A stretch of 6,954 nt of DNA from an uncultured Paracoccus sp. (GCA_937859005.1 CALLYR010000116.1:1-6954), one strand, 5' to 3'; counted from the stretch's first letter, positions 1 through 5,867 are shown. Numbers and translations: made by a program. Notes: generated by a model not told the origin, from the sequence alone.

Positions 1-1493
1 CACGGCTTGCTTTGCAGCCCCAGCGCGCGCGCCTTGCGCGCCACCAGCCCCGCGGCCACCAGCACATAGGGGTTCGATGTGTTGGTGCAGGACGTGATCG
101 CCGCGATCACGACCGAGCCGTCGCGCAAGCCCCAAGGCTGCCCTTCGACCTGCCCGCGCGCGATATGGCCGTCACGGTTGCCGCCGGGAATTTCCTCGGC
201 CTTGGGCGCCGGAGCGCCGCCCTCCTCGGTCATCTCGTATTTCTGGTCACGGGGAACCGACATTGCCGGGCGCAGCCCCTTGATATAGTCGCCGAAGGCG
301 CGGGCGGCGTTGTCAAGCGGCACATGGTCCTGCGGACGTTTCGGCCCGGAAATCGCGGGCACAACGTCGCTCAGGTCCAGTTCCAGCGTCGAGGTATAGA
401 CCGGCGCGTAATCCGCGTCGCGCCACATCCCGTTGGCTTTCGCATAGGCTTCGACCAGCGCGATGCGGTCCTCGGCCCGGCCGGTCTGGCGAAGATAGCG
501 CAGGGTTTCGTCGTCGATCGGGAAGAAGCCGCAGGTCGCGCCGTATTCGGGCGCCATGTTGGCGATGGTCGCGCGGTCGGCCAGCGGCATGTTGTCCAGG
601 CCGTCGCCATAGAATTCGACGAACTTGCCGACGACCTTGTGGTCGCGCAGCATCTTGACGACGATCAGCACCAGGTCGGTGGCGGTCACCCCCTCGCGCA
701 GGGCGCCGGTGATCCTGAAGCCCACGACCTCGGGGATCAGCATGGAAATCGGCTGGCCCAGCATCGCGGCCTCGGCCTCGATCCCGCCGACGCCCCAGCC
801 GAGGACCGCAAGGCCGTTGACCATGGTGGTGTGGCTGTCGGTGCCGACCAGCGTGTCGGGATAGGCGACGGTCGCGCCGGTCTGGTCGGTGTCGCTCCAG
901 ACGGTCTGGGCCAGATATTCAAGGTTCACCTGGTGGCAGATGCCGGTGCCGGGCGGGACCACGCGGAAGTTCTCGAATGCGCTCTGGCCCCATTTCAGGA
1001 ACTGGTAACGTTCCATGTTGCGGGCGTATTCCAGATCGACGTTGCGCTGGAAGGCGCGGGGGGTGCCGAATTCATCGACCATCACCGAATGGTCGATGAC
1101 CAGATCGACCGGATTCAGCGGGTTGATCTTCTGCGCGTCGCCGCCCAGCGCCTTGATGCCGTCGCGCATCGCGGCAAGGTCCACGACCGCCGGAACGCCG
1201 GTGAAGTCCTGCATCAGCACGCGCGCCGGGCGATAGGCGATCTCGCGATCCGACTTGCCGCCGTTCTGCGCCCAGGCGGCAAAGGCCCTGATGTCGTCGG
1301 TCGAGACGGTGAAGCCGCCGTCCTCGAACCGCAGCATGTTTTCCAGCACGACCTTCAGCGCGGCGGGCAGGCGCGAGAAATCGCCCAGACCCGACTGGGT
1401 CGCGGCGGGAATCGAGTAATAGGCGAATGACTGGCCGCCGACCGTCAGCTCTCGGCGGGTCTGGGCGGTGTCGGTTCCGGTGACGATGGGCAT
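1..1493 (-). CDS. acnA: aconitate hydratase A, N-terminal 497 residues (partial, cut by window edge)
   Basis: Catalyses citrate to isocitrate via cis-aconitate in the TCA cycle, in the cytoplasm, using a [4Fe-4S] cluster. The translation starts MPIVTGTDTAQTRRELTVGG and contains family hallmarks in order: an aconitase DLVIDHSV block near residue 137, GTGICHQVNLEYLA, VGTDSHTTMVNGLAVLGWGVGG (Asp219, His221), and ITSCTNTSNP near residues 466-475, whose Cys469 is the first cluster ligand. The frame ends at GLQSKP at the window edge, where AcnA proteins continue with WVKTSLAPGS, so roughly 400 residues with the two remaining Cys ligands and the swivel domain lie to the left. Start at 1493 is chosen because a purine-rich AGGAAGGA lies 7 bases upstream and the N-terminus aligns with the family. 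The gene is transcribed divergently from the DUF1223 gene. The identity is secure; AcnA rather than AcnB follows from domain order. The moonlighting IRP-like RNA-binding role known in some AcnA proteins cannot be judged here. Confidence 0.98.
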   Translation of the reverse strand, partial: MPIVTGTDTAQTRRELTVGGQSFAYYSIPAATQSGLGDFSRLPAALKVVLENMLRFEDGGFTVSTDDIRAFAAWAQNGGKSDREIAYRPARVLMQDFTGVPAVVDLAAMRDGIKALGGDAQKINPLNPVDLVIDHSVMVDEFGTPRAFQRNVDLEYARNMERYQFLKWGQSAFENFRVVPPGTGICHQVNLEYLAQTVWSDTDQTGATVAYPDTLVGTDSHTTMVNGLAVLGWGVGGIEAEAAMLGQPISMLIPEVVGFRITGALREGVTATDLVLIVVKMLRDHKVVGKFVEFYGDGLDNMPLADRATIANMAPEYGATCGFFPIDDETLRYLRQTGRAEDRIALVEAYAKANGMWRDADYAPVYTSTLELDLSDVVPAISGPKRPQDHVPLDNAARAFGDYIKGLRPAMSVPRDQKYEMTEEGGAPAPKAEEIPGGNRDGHIARGQVEGQPWGLRDGSVVIAAITSCTNTSNPYVLVAAGLVARKARALGLQSKP

Positions 1494-1520
1494 GGGCGAT
1501 CCTTCCTGCAAGGCGGGTGG

Positions 1521-1536
1521 GTGCGTCGGAACGCAC
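1521..1536 (-). other. hairpin in the acnA 5' leader with UCCG (UNCG-class) loop
   Basis: A perfect 6-bp stem (GTGCGT 1521-1526 with ACGCAC 1531-1536) encloses a 4-base loop. In the acnA mRNA the loop reads UCCG, a member of the stable UNCG tetraloop class, although the closing pair is U-A rather than the favoured C-G. It lies 28 bases upstream of the acnA start codon, and upstream of the ribosome-binding site, so it does not hide the site. It may stabilise the 5' end of the message or be chance. Confidence 0.4.
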
Positions 1537-1595
1537 TCCGATTGCCCCGATTCCCGCGAGGGTGCAAGAACTTCACGGGCCGCGATCGAAGATGC

Positions 1596-1640
1596 GTTCG
1601 TTTGTATGCGAAGGTATACATTTCATGGGCCGCAGGCAAG
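1596..1640 (-). promoter_or_regulatory. putative acnA promoter with TGTAT-N8-ATACA inverted repeat over the -10
   Basis: Reading the minus strand, TATACC (1618-1613) is the best -10 candidate in the gap, with a weak TTGCCT -35 about 15-16 bases upstream (around 1634-1639). Transcription would start near 1606 and leave a leader of about 110 bases before the acnA ATG at 1493. The -10 is embedded in a perfect inverted repeat: TGTAT at 1603-1607 and ATACA at 1616-1620, separated by 8 bases. This 18-bp dyad is the size of a typical dimeric repressor site and would block RNA polymerase if bound. The regulator is not identifiable from sequence. The -35 is poor and the spacing short, so the promoter call is tentative; the dyad itself is directly visible. 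Confidence 0.45.
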
Positions 1641-1683
1641 TGGCCTTGCCCTTCCATCGCCACGATCCTGACGAAGCCTTGAT

Positions 1684-1712
1684 TTGGTCGCGATTGTCCC
1701 GGCGGGTTATAG
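1684..1712 (+). promoter_or_regulatory. putative promoter of the DUF1223 gene
   Basis: TTGGTC (1684-1689) and TTATAG (1707-1712) are separated by 17 bases, the optimal sigma70 spacing. The expected transcription start, 6-7 bases after the -10, falls at 1719-1720, which is the A of the likely ATG start codon. There is no convincing Shine-Dalgarno sequence ahead of that ATG. Together these suggest a leaderless or nearly leaderless mRNA. Both hexamers match the consensus only partly. Confidence 0.4.
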
Positions 1713-1719
1713 CGGCGTC

Positions 1720-2709
1720 ATGACCTGCCCCGTTCCAGCAGCCCGCCGTCCGGCTGATCCACCTTCTTCCGTGCCGCCGGCGCAGCCGGGGCGTCCGTCC
1801 CGAAGCGGCTGGCTTGCCCTGCTGACGCTGGCTGCGGCGCTGTGGCAGGGGGGCGCGCTGGCGGCGCAGGATGTGCCGGGCAACGCGCCGCCGACCCCGG
1901 ATCAGGGGGTCGCGGTCATTCAGGCGCCCGAAGGCGACCAGACCGCCGCTCCCGATGCGATGATGGGTCTGCTGCCGGTCCTTCCCCTGACCGATCCTGC
2001 GGCCGCGGTCCCGAAGGACAGGCTGCGCGGCCCGGCCGGTGCGCCGCCCGTAGTCATCGAACTGTCCCCCGCGCAGGGCTGTTCGTCCTGCCCGCCCGCC
2101 GACGAACTGGTGGCGTCGCTGGCCGGACGCGATGACGTTCTGCCCCTGGCCTGGCATGTCGATTACTGGGATTATCTGGGCTGGGCCGACGAATTCGCCC
2201 GCCCCGAAAACACCCTGCGCCAGCGCGCCTATGCCGAGGCCGCGGGGGAACACGGAATCTATACCCCGCAGATCATCGTGGACGGGCAGGACACGCTGAT
2301 TTCCGTCCATCAGTCCGGGCTGCTGGCGCTGATCGACGACCACGCGGCCCGTCCCCCCGCCGTCAGTGTGACCGCCCAGCCTGACGCAAGAGGCTTTGTC
2401 ATCGACCTGATGCCCCGCGCGGCTGTTCCGGGAGGGGTGGAGGTCACGCTGATTCGCTATGCTCCCGGTCGCCGCGTGACCATCCGCGCGGGTGAAAACC
2501 GCGGGCAGACGCTGGAATATGCAAATATCGTGCTGGGAAGCGAACCGATCGCACGCTGGGATGCGCGGGCGCCGCTGCGGCTGACCGTCACGGCCGGCGA
2601 TCGGCCTGACGATCGCTTTCCCTCCGATACGCTTCATGCGATCCTGGCCCAGCAACTGATGCCCGGCGGCCTTCCGGGCCCGATCCTCGCGGCGGTGCGG
2701 CTGGACTGA
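1720..2709 (+). CDS. exported DUF1223 protein, thioredoxin-like fold, CxxC motif
   Basis: A 330-residue protein of the DUF1223 family, secreted proteins with a predicted thioredoxin-like fold whose function is not settled. The family block VVIELSPAQGCSSCPPADEL (about residues 111-130) carries the CxxC pair Cys121/Cys124, followed by the characteristic LAWHVDYWDYLGWADEFARPENTLRQRAYA and YTPQIIVDGQD segments. A basic stretch and a hydrophobic segment at residues 31-42 ending ALA-AQD indicate a Sec signal peptide cleaved near residue 48, so the protein should act in the periplasm. A proline/alanine/aspartate-rich linker of about 55 residues sits between the signal and the domain, making it longer than the usual roughly 230-260 residues. 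Start uncertainty: ATG 1720 has no SD but matches the predicted transcription start; a GTG at 1771 would give a more normal short n-region, also without SD; an in-frame TTG at 1684 would overlap the promoter. A redox role is inference from the CxxC only. Confidence 0.9.
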   Translation: MTCPVPAARRPADPPSSVPPAQPGRPSRSGWLALLTLAAALWQGGALAAQDVPGNAPPTPDQGVAVIQAPEGDQTAAPDAMMGLLPVLPLTDPAAAVPKDRLRGPAGAPPVVIELSPAQGCSSCPPADELVASLAGRDDVLPLAWHVDYWDYLGWADEFARPENTLRQRAYAEAAGEHGIYTPQIIVDGQDTLISVHQSGLLALIDDHAARPPAVSVTAQPDARGFVIDLMPRAAVPGGVEVTLIRYAPGRRVTIRAGENRGQTLEYANIVLGSEPIARWDARAPLRLTVTAGDRPDDRFPSDTLHAILAQQLMPGGLPGPILAAVRLD

Positions 2710-2718
2710 ACTGTCCCT

Positions 2719-2744
2719 GCGCATGGCGCAGGACCGCCATGCGC
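2719..2744 (+). terminator. perfect 10-bp hairpin just after the DUF1223 gene
   Basis: GCGCATGGCG (2719-2728) and CGCCATGCGC (2735-2744) form a perfect 10-bp inverted repeat with a 6-base loop, beginning 10 bases after the DUF1223 stop codon. No T-tract follows on either strand, so it is not a canonical intrinsic terminator. It is more likely a 3'-end hairpin that protects the upstream message from exonucleases or works together with Rho. Its position separates the DUF1223 gene from the permease gene and argues against the ATG at 2723, which lies inside the stem, being a real start. Confidence 0.55.
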
Positions 2745-2809
2745 CCCTCGCGCTTGCAGGCCCGCGCGCTTCGCCCGACAACCACCGCTTGTCTGGAAAA
2801 GGGGCAGGG

Positions 2810-3709
2810 ATGGGCGACTGGATCACCGGCATTGCGGGCACCCCCGCGGGCGCGCGGCTTGCGCTGATCCTGGCATTGTCGGCGGCGGTGCTGCACGCGG
2901 TGTTCGGCGCCCTGCAGAAAGGCCGCCACGATCCCTGGACCAGCCGGGCCGCGATCGACCTGGCCTATTCGGTGCTGGCGCTGCCGGTCGCGCTGTTGCT
3001 GGTGCCCTGGCCCGATGCCCGGCTGTGGCCGGTGCTGGCGGGGGCGGTGGCGATCCACGTGGTCTATAAATACGCGCAGGCCATGACCTATCAGCGCGGG
3101 GCCTATACGGTGGTCTATCCGGTCGTGCGCGGGACGGGGCCGCTGTTCACGGTCGCGGCGGCGGGGCTGGTGTTCGGCGAACATTACAATGCGGGCCAGT
3201 GGCTGGGGGTGCTGACGCTGGTCGGCGGCATCTTCGGGCTTGCCGCCTGGAACTGGCGCACGCTGGTCGAGGGGCGCGCCATGCTGGGACCGGCGCTGGG
3301 CTGGGCCTTCGCCACGGGGGGCACGGTCGCGGCCTATACCACCTATGACGCCTGGGGCATCCGGCAGGCGGCGGACCCCTTTACCTTTCTGGCATGGTTC
3401 TTCCTGTTGGACGGAATCCTTCTGCCGCTGACCTTGCGCGCGCGTCTGGCGGCGGTCCCGCGGGCCGAGGCCGGGGCGCTGGTCCGCCGCGGCGTGACCG
3501 GGGCGCTGGTCGCATTCGCCAGCTTCGGCTCGATCAAGCTGGCGACCCGCATCGACGAGGTGGGCCGCGCCGCGGTGCTGCGCGAGACCTCGACGGTATT
3601 CGCGGCCCTTGTGGGTTGGCTGATCCTGGGCGAAAAGGTCGGACCGGCCCGCACCGCATTGATGGCGCTGATCGCGGCCGGCGCGGTGATGATGGAATTC
3701 GCCGCATGA
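2810..3709 (+). CDS. DMT superfamily permease, EamA family
   Basis: A 299-residue, very hydrophobic inner-membrane protein with about ten predicted membrane helices, the length and topology of drug/metabolite transporters made of two EamA repeats. The first repeat ends with the typical YTVVYPVVRGTGPLF (about residues 98-112) and LVFGEHYNAGQWLGVLTLVGGIF; the second with VLRETSTVFAALVGWLILGEKVGPARTALMALIAAGAVMM near the C-terminus, where the glutamate in GE(H/K) is the repeat signature. The substrate cannot be told from sequence; family members export metabolites or amino acids. Start at 2810 (MGDWITG) is preferred because AAAAGGGGCAGGG precedes it and the protein enters its first helix soon after. 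The open frame continues upstream to an ATG at 2723, but that lies in a hairpin and would add a polar tail atypical of the family. The stop codon is 17 bases before the likely yciB start, so the two genes are probably co-transcribed. Confidence 0.93.
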   Translation: MGDWITGIAGTPAGARLALILALSAAVLHAVFGALQKGRHDPWTSRAAIDLAYSVLALPVALLLVPWPDARLWPVLAGAVAIHVVYKYAQAMTYQRGAYTVVYPVVRGTGPLFTVAAAGLVFGEHYNAGQWLGVLTLVGGIFGLAAWNWRTLVEGRAMLGPALGWAFATGGTVAAYTTYDAWGIRQAADPFTFLAWFFLLDGILLPLTLRARLAAVPRAEAGALVRRGVTGALVAFASFGSIKLATRIDEVGRAAVLRETSTVFAALVGWLILGEKVGPARTALMALIAAGAVMMEFAA

Positions 3710-3726
3710 CGCAAAGGAGGATGCCG

Positions 3727-4341
3727 ATGCGGCAGGTCAATCCCTGGATCAAGGCCGCGCTGGAATACGGACCGCTGATCGCGTTCTTCGTCGCGTTCCG
3801 GCAGATGCAGGACCGGACGGTCCATCTGTGGGGGACGGACTATTCCGGCATCGTCGTGGCGACGCTGATCTTCATCCCGCTGCTGATGGCCACCACGCTG
3901 GCGCTGCGGATGCTGACCGGGCGGCTGTCGGCGATGCAGGTCATCACGCTGGTGCTGGTCGTGGTGTTCGGCGGGCTGTCGGTCTGGCTGAACGACCCGC
4001 GCTTCTTCAAGATGAAGCCGACGCTGATCTATCTGATCTTCGCCGCGCTGCTGGGGACGGGGCTGGCGCTGCGCCGGAACTGGCTGGGAATGGTGCTGGG
4101 CAATGCCGTGCCCCTGCGGGACGAGGGCTGGCAGGTCCTGACCTCGCGGCTGGCGCTGTTGTTCCTGGGGCTGGCCGTGGCGAATGAACTGATCTGGCGC
4201 ACACAGTCGGACGGGACCTGGGTCAATTTCAAGACCTTCGGCCTGCCGCTGCTGATCCTGCTGTTCTTCGTGCTGAACGGCGGGGTGTTGCGCCGCTATG
4301 CCCTGCCCGAGGAGATGCCAGAGGACGGCAACCGCGACTGA
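3727..4341 (+). CDS. yciB: inner membrane-spanning protein YciB (septation protein A family)
   Basis: A 204-residue integral membrane protein of the YciB/IspA (intracellular septation A) family, tied in enterobacteria to envelope synthesis and division through links with the elongation and division machinery. The N-terminus MRQVNPWIKAALEYGPLIAFFVA matches the family opening (conserved GPL near the first helix), followed by about five further helices including the FKMKPTLIYLIFAALLGTGL block, and the conserved ANELIWR and WVNFKTFGLPLL segments near residues 152-176. Three ATGs are possible: 3706 (overlaps the permease stop as ATGA), 3721 and 3727. AAGGAGG at 3714-3720 lies exactly 6 bases before 3727 and abuts 3721, so 3727 is best supported. 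E. coli YciB is 179 residues; this one has a slightly longer charged C-terminal tail (LPEEMPEDGNRD). Close linkage to the upstream permease suggests one transcript. Confidence 0.95.
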   Translation: MRQVNPWIKAALEYGPLIAFFVAFRQMQDRTVHLWGTDYSGIVVATLIFIPLLMATTLALRMLTGRLSAMQVITLVLVVVFGGLSVWLNDPRFFKMKPTLIYLIFAALLGTGLALRRNWLGMVLGNAVPLRDEGWQVLTSRLALLFLGLAVANELIWRTQSDGTWVNFKTFGLPLLILLFFVLNGGVLRRYALPEEMPEDGNRD

Positions 4342-4386
4342 CGCGGAGCCCGCAGCAGGGCGGCAGGCTGGGTTGCGGCCGGGAAC

Positions 4387-4401
4387 CGGTCGCCCCGACC
4401 G
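4387..4401 (+). other. small hairpin downstream of yciB, possible 3'-end element
   Basis: CGGTCG (4387-4392) and CGACCG (4396-4401) form a perfect 6-bp stem around a CCC loop, 45 bases past the yciB stop. No T-run follows. The rest of the convergent gap between yciB and rpmG (4342-4540) shows no coding sequence, tRNA or clear regulatory site. It may mark the end of the yciB message, but short GC hairpins are common by chance in such DNA. Confidence 0.25.
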
Positions 4402-4530
4402 ATGCGCATGCAAGCGGGCCACAAGCCGTGGCGCCTGCCGGTGGTCTGCGGGGCCGATCTGGATACGGGCGCGTCGATGCGTCCGCCTGTCTGACAGGAT
4501 GTCGCGGCCGGGTTGCGCGAACAGGTCGCG

Positions 4531-4563
4531 CCAAAGAAAAGACCGCGCCGGGCGGGCGCGGTC
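4531..4563 (-). terminator. intrinsic terminator of rpmG
   Basis: On the minus strand a perfect 9-bp GC-rich stem (GACCGCGCC at 4563-4555, partner at 4549-4541) with a 5-base loop is followed directly by TTTTCTTTGG. It starts 26 bases after the rpmG stop. This is a canonical Rho-independent terminator for rpmG. On the plus strand the T-tract is absent after the stem, so it should not stop yciB transcription efficiently. Confidence 0.85.
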
Positions 4564-4588
4564 GGGGTCCGTCTCGGATCGGCCGATC

Positions 4589-4756
4589 TTACTTGATCTT
4601 GCCTTCCTTGTATTCGACATGCTTGCGGACGACCGGGTCGTATTTGTTGACCGTCATCTTGTCGGTCATGGTGCGGGCGTTTTTCTTGGTGACATAGAAA
4701 TGCCCGGTTCCGGCCGTCGAGTTCAGACGGATCTTGATCGTCGTCGGCTTCGCCAT
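4589..4756 (-). CDS. rpmG: 50S ribosomal protein L33
   Basis: A complete 55-residue protein, MAKPTTIKIRLNSTAGTGHF through VEYKEGKIK, matching bacterial L33, a small basic protein of the large ribosomal subunit near the E site. The length equals the E. coli protein. The sequence lacks the two CxxC pairs of zinc-binding (C+) L33, so it is the zinc-independent type. The recognisable YVTKKN and KYDPVVRKHV blocks are at residues 21-26 and 39-47. AGGAGCAGGA lies a short distance upstream as the ribosome-binding site. It is monocistronic: its own promoter lies between it and the PAS gene, and a strong intrinsic terminator follows the stop. Confidence 0.98.
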   Translation of the reverse strand: MAKPTTIKIRLNSTAGTGHFYVTKKNARTMTDKMTVNKYDPVVRKHVEYKEGKIK

Positions 4757-4829
4757 TCATCCTGCTCCTGCTGCGGGGCGGGCGGATGGGCCGCTGCGCA
4801 ATCACCCCGTGAAATCCTGTGAAGCCTGC

Positions 4830-4857
4830 CTTTTACGCAGCAGGGCTGCAGAGTCAA
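4830..4857 (-). promoter_or_regulatory. rpmG promoter
   Basis: On the minus strand TTGACT (4857-4852) and TAAAAG (4835-4830) are 16 bases apart, a good -35 and a fair -10 of sigma70 type. Transcription would begin near 4823, giving a leader of about 67 bases before the rpmG ATG. The -35 begins 14 bases after the PAS gene stop, so rpmG can be expressed independently of the genes upstream. Confidence 0.6.
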
Positions 4858-4870
4858 CCGCGAAACGCCG

Positions 4871-5314
4871 TCATTTCGCAGGAACGGCACGGGCGATGCA
4901 CAGGATCTTGACCGTCCGCCCGTCCGTCCCCTCGATCGGGCACAGGGTCACCTCGCGGTGCTTGTCGGCGCCCCTGACGCCGGGACAGAACAGCGTCAGC
5001 CGGACGGTTTCGCCCTCGGCCGCTTCGGCCAGCGCATCCTTCAGCCTGGCGCCATCGATGCAGGGCCACAGCTGCGACCAGTGCCGCCCCTGGGCGCGGT
5101 GCGGGTCATCCAGGTTCAGTTCGTCCGCCGCCGCCCGGTTGACCAGCGTGATGCGCCCGTCCGGGTCCATCAGATAAATGGAATCCGTCAGATGGCGCAA
5201 CAATGCCAGCGCCAGCGCGGTATCGGTGGCATCGCAGACATGTGATGCATGCGAGGGAACCGCGGACGCAGGATGCGCGATAGATAGAAAGGCAGGGCAA
5301 TTGGCAGGCATCAT
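4871..5314 (-). CDS. small single-domain PAS protein
   Basis: A 147-residue soluble protein consisting of little more than one PAS domain. After a variable N-terminal stretch of about 30 residues, a helix (LALALLRHLTDSIYLMD) leads into the PAS signature DSIYLMDPDGRITLVNRAAADELNL (residues 44-68), a linker with HWSQLW (78-83), and a closing beta region VRLTLFCPG...HREVTLCPI...TVKILCIARA (104-143). PAS domains sense ligands, redox state or partner proteins; no ligand is evident. No kinase, cyclase, helix-turn-helix or GGDEF module follows, so output must come from a partner or from another gene. Start 5314 is supported by GGAGG 6 bases upstream; a second ATG follows at once. It lies 134 bases downstream of rnpB on the same strand and may be read through from it or use an AT-rich promoter in the gap. 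The function is unknown; several cysteines (residues 6, 27, 85, 110, 125, 139) are notable for a small cytoplasmic protein. Confidence 0.85.
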   Translation of the reverse strand: MMPANCPAFLSIAHPASAVPSHASHVCDATDTALALALLRHLTDSIYLMDPDGRITLVNRAAADELNLDDPHRAQGRHWSQLWPCIDGARLKDALAEAAEGETVRLTLFCPGVRGADKHREVTLCPIEGTDGRTVKILCIARAVPAK

Positions 5315-5399
5315 GGCGGACCTCCCCGGTCGGAAACGGCAGGCATGTGCAATGATCCGAGACTATCCAGAGTTTGCGAATGTCGAGAGTCGGGAATCA

Positions 5400-5437
5400 G
5401 CCTAAATGTATAATAGGCGGATTTTTGCCTATAAGGC
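5400..5437 (-). promoter_or_regulatory. AT-rich element with alternating GCCTA/TAGGC half-sites between rnpB and the PAS gene
   Basis: GCCTA (5400-5404), TAGGC (5414-5418), GCCTA (5427-5431) and AGGC (5434-5437) alternate in orientation. The middle pair extends to ATAGGC/GCCTAT with an 8-base loop (5413-5432). The stretch is distinctly AT-rich for this genome and on the minus strand contains TATTAT/TATACA, plausible -10 elements for the PAS gene, but no good -35 is seen 17 bases upstream. It could be an operator array with a promoter, a weak rnpB 3' hairpin, or alternative hairpins. The repeats are directly visible; the function is inference. Confidence 0.4.
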
Positions 5438-5448
5438 GGCAGGGAAGG

Positions 5449-5832
5449 GCGCGGATGGCCTGTAAGCCGGGTTCTGTCCACGGGGCTGCCCCCGCTGGAT
5501 GACCATTCCTCTTGCCCCGACGTTGCCGGCGGGGTCCAGCTGCCAACCCGGATCTGCTGGGGCGCAGGCGGCCCTGCGGGGTTGCCCCCGCGCGCGATCC
5601 CTATTCGGCATTGCTCCCGGTGGGGCTTGCCATGCCGGTCCGGTTGCCCGTCCCGCGGTGGGCTCTTACCCCACCGTTTCACCCTTGCCCGGACAGGTCC
5701 GGGCGGTCTGTTCTCTGTGGCGCTTTCCCTAGGGTTGCCCCCGCCGGGCGTTACCCGGCACCGTGCCTGCATGGAGCCCGGACTTTCCTCGTGCCGCCCG
5801 AAAGCGGCCCGCGGTCATCCGGCCATCCGCGC
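5449..5832 (-). ncRNA. rnpB: RNase P RNA (bacterial type A)
   Basis: The catalytic RNA of ribonuclease P, which trims the 5' leader of tRNA precursors together with the RnpA protein. Reading the minus strand, conserved blocks appear in order: GAGGAAAGTCCGGGCTCC (5790-5773, P4 5' strand region), CACAGAGAACAGACCGCC (5719-5702), GGTGGGGTAAGAGCCCACC (5675-5657), GGGAGCAATGCCGAATAGGG (5618-5599), and near the 3' end ACAGAACCCGGCTTACAG (5477-5460, P4 3' strand). The ends are set by a perfect 12-bp closing helix P1: GCGCGGATGGCC at 5832-5821 pairs with GGCCATCCGCGC at 5460-5449. Length is about 384 bases, normal for type A. The 5' end agrees with the start predicted from the promoter. Open reading frames crossing this gene on both strands are artefacts. 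The mature 3' end may extend a few bases beyond 5449. Confidence 0.97.
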
Positions 5833-5838
5833 AAGAGG

Positions 5839-5867
5839 CAGATAGGCGGGCGGGGCAGGGGCGTCAA
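5839..5867 (-). promoter_or_regulatory. rnpB promoter
   Basis: On the minus strand TTGACG (5867-5862) and TATCTG (5844-5839) are separated by exactly 17 bases. The expected start, 7 bases after the -10, is 5832, which is precisely the first base of the P1 helix of RNase P RNA. The agreement of two independent signals makes this the best-supported promoter in the window. The GC-rich spacer is normal for this genome. Confidence 0.8.

Noticed and set aside
12..1430. 472-codon open frame on the plus strand
   Set aside because: It is antisense to acnA, rich in Arg/His/Gln/Ala with no domain, and arises from high GC at third codon positions.
2723..2809. N-terminal extension of the permease from an ATG at 2723
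   Set aside because: The ATG lies inside a perfect hairpin, has no SD, and would add a polar tail; the ATG at 2810 has a purine-rich site.
1573..2841. 422-codon open frame on the minus strand
   Set aside because: It is antisense to the well-supported DUF1223 gene and crosses the acnA promoter; composition is typical of shadow frames.
4419..4500. Short inverted repeats such as GCCAC/GTGGC and CCTGT/ACAGG in the yciB-rpmG gap
   Set aside because: Stems of only 5 bp without a T-tract are expected by chance in GC-rich DNA.
3343..4620. 425-codon open frame on the minus strand
   Set aside because: It is antisense to the permease and yciB, overlaps rpmG out of frame, and has a low-complexity Gln/Arg/Pro composition.
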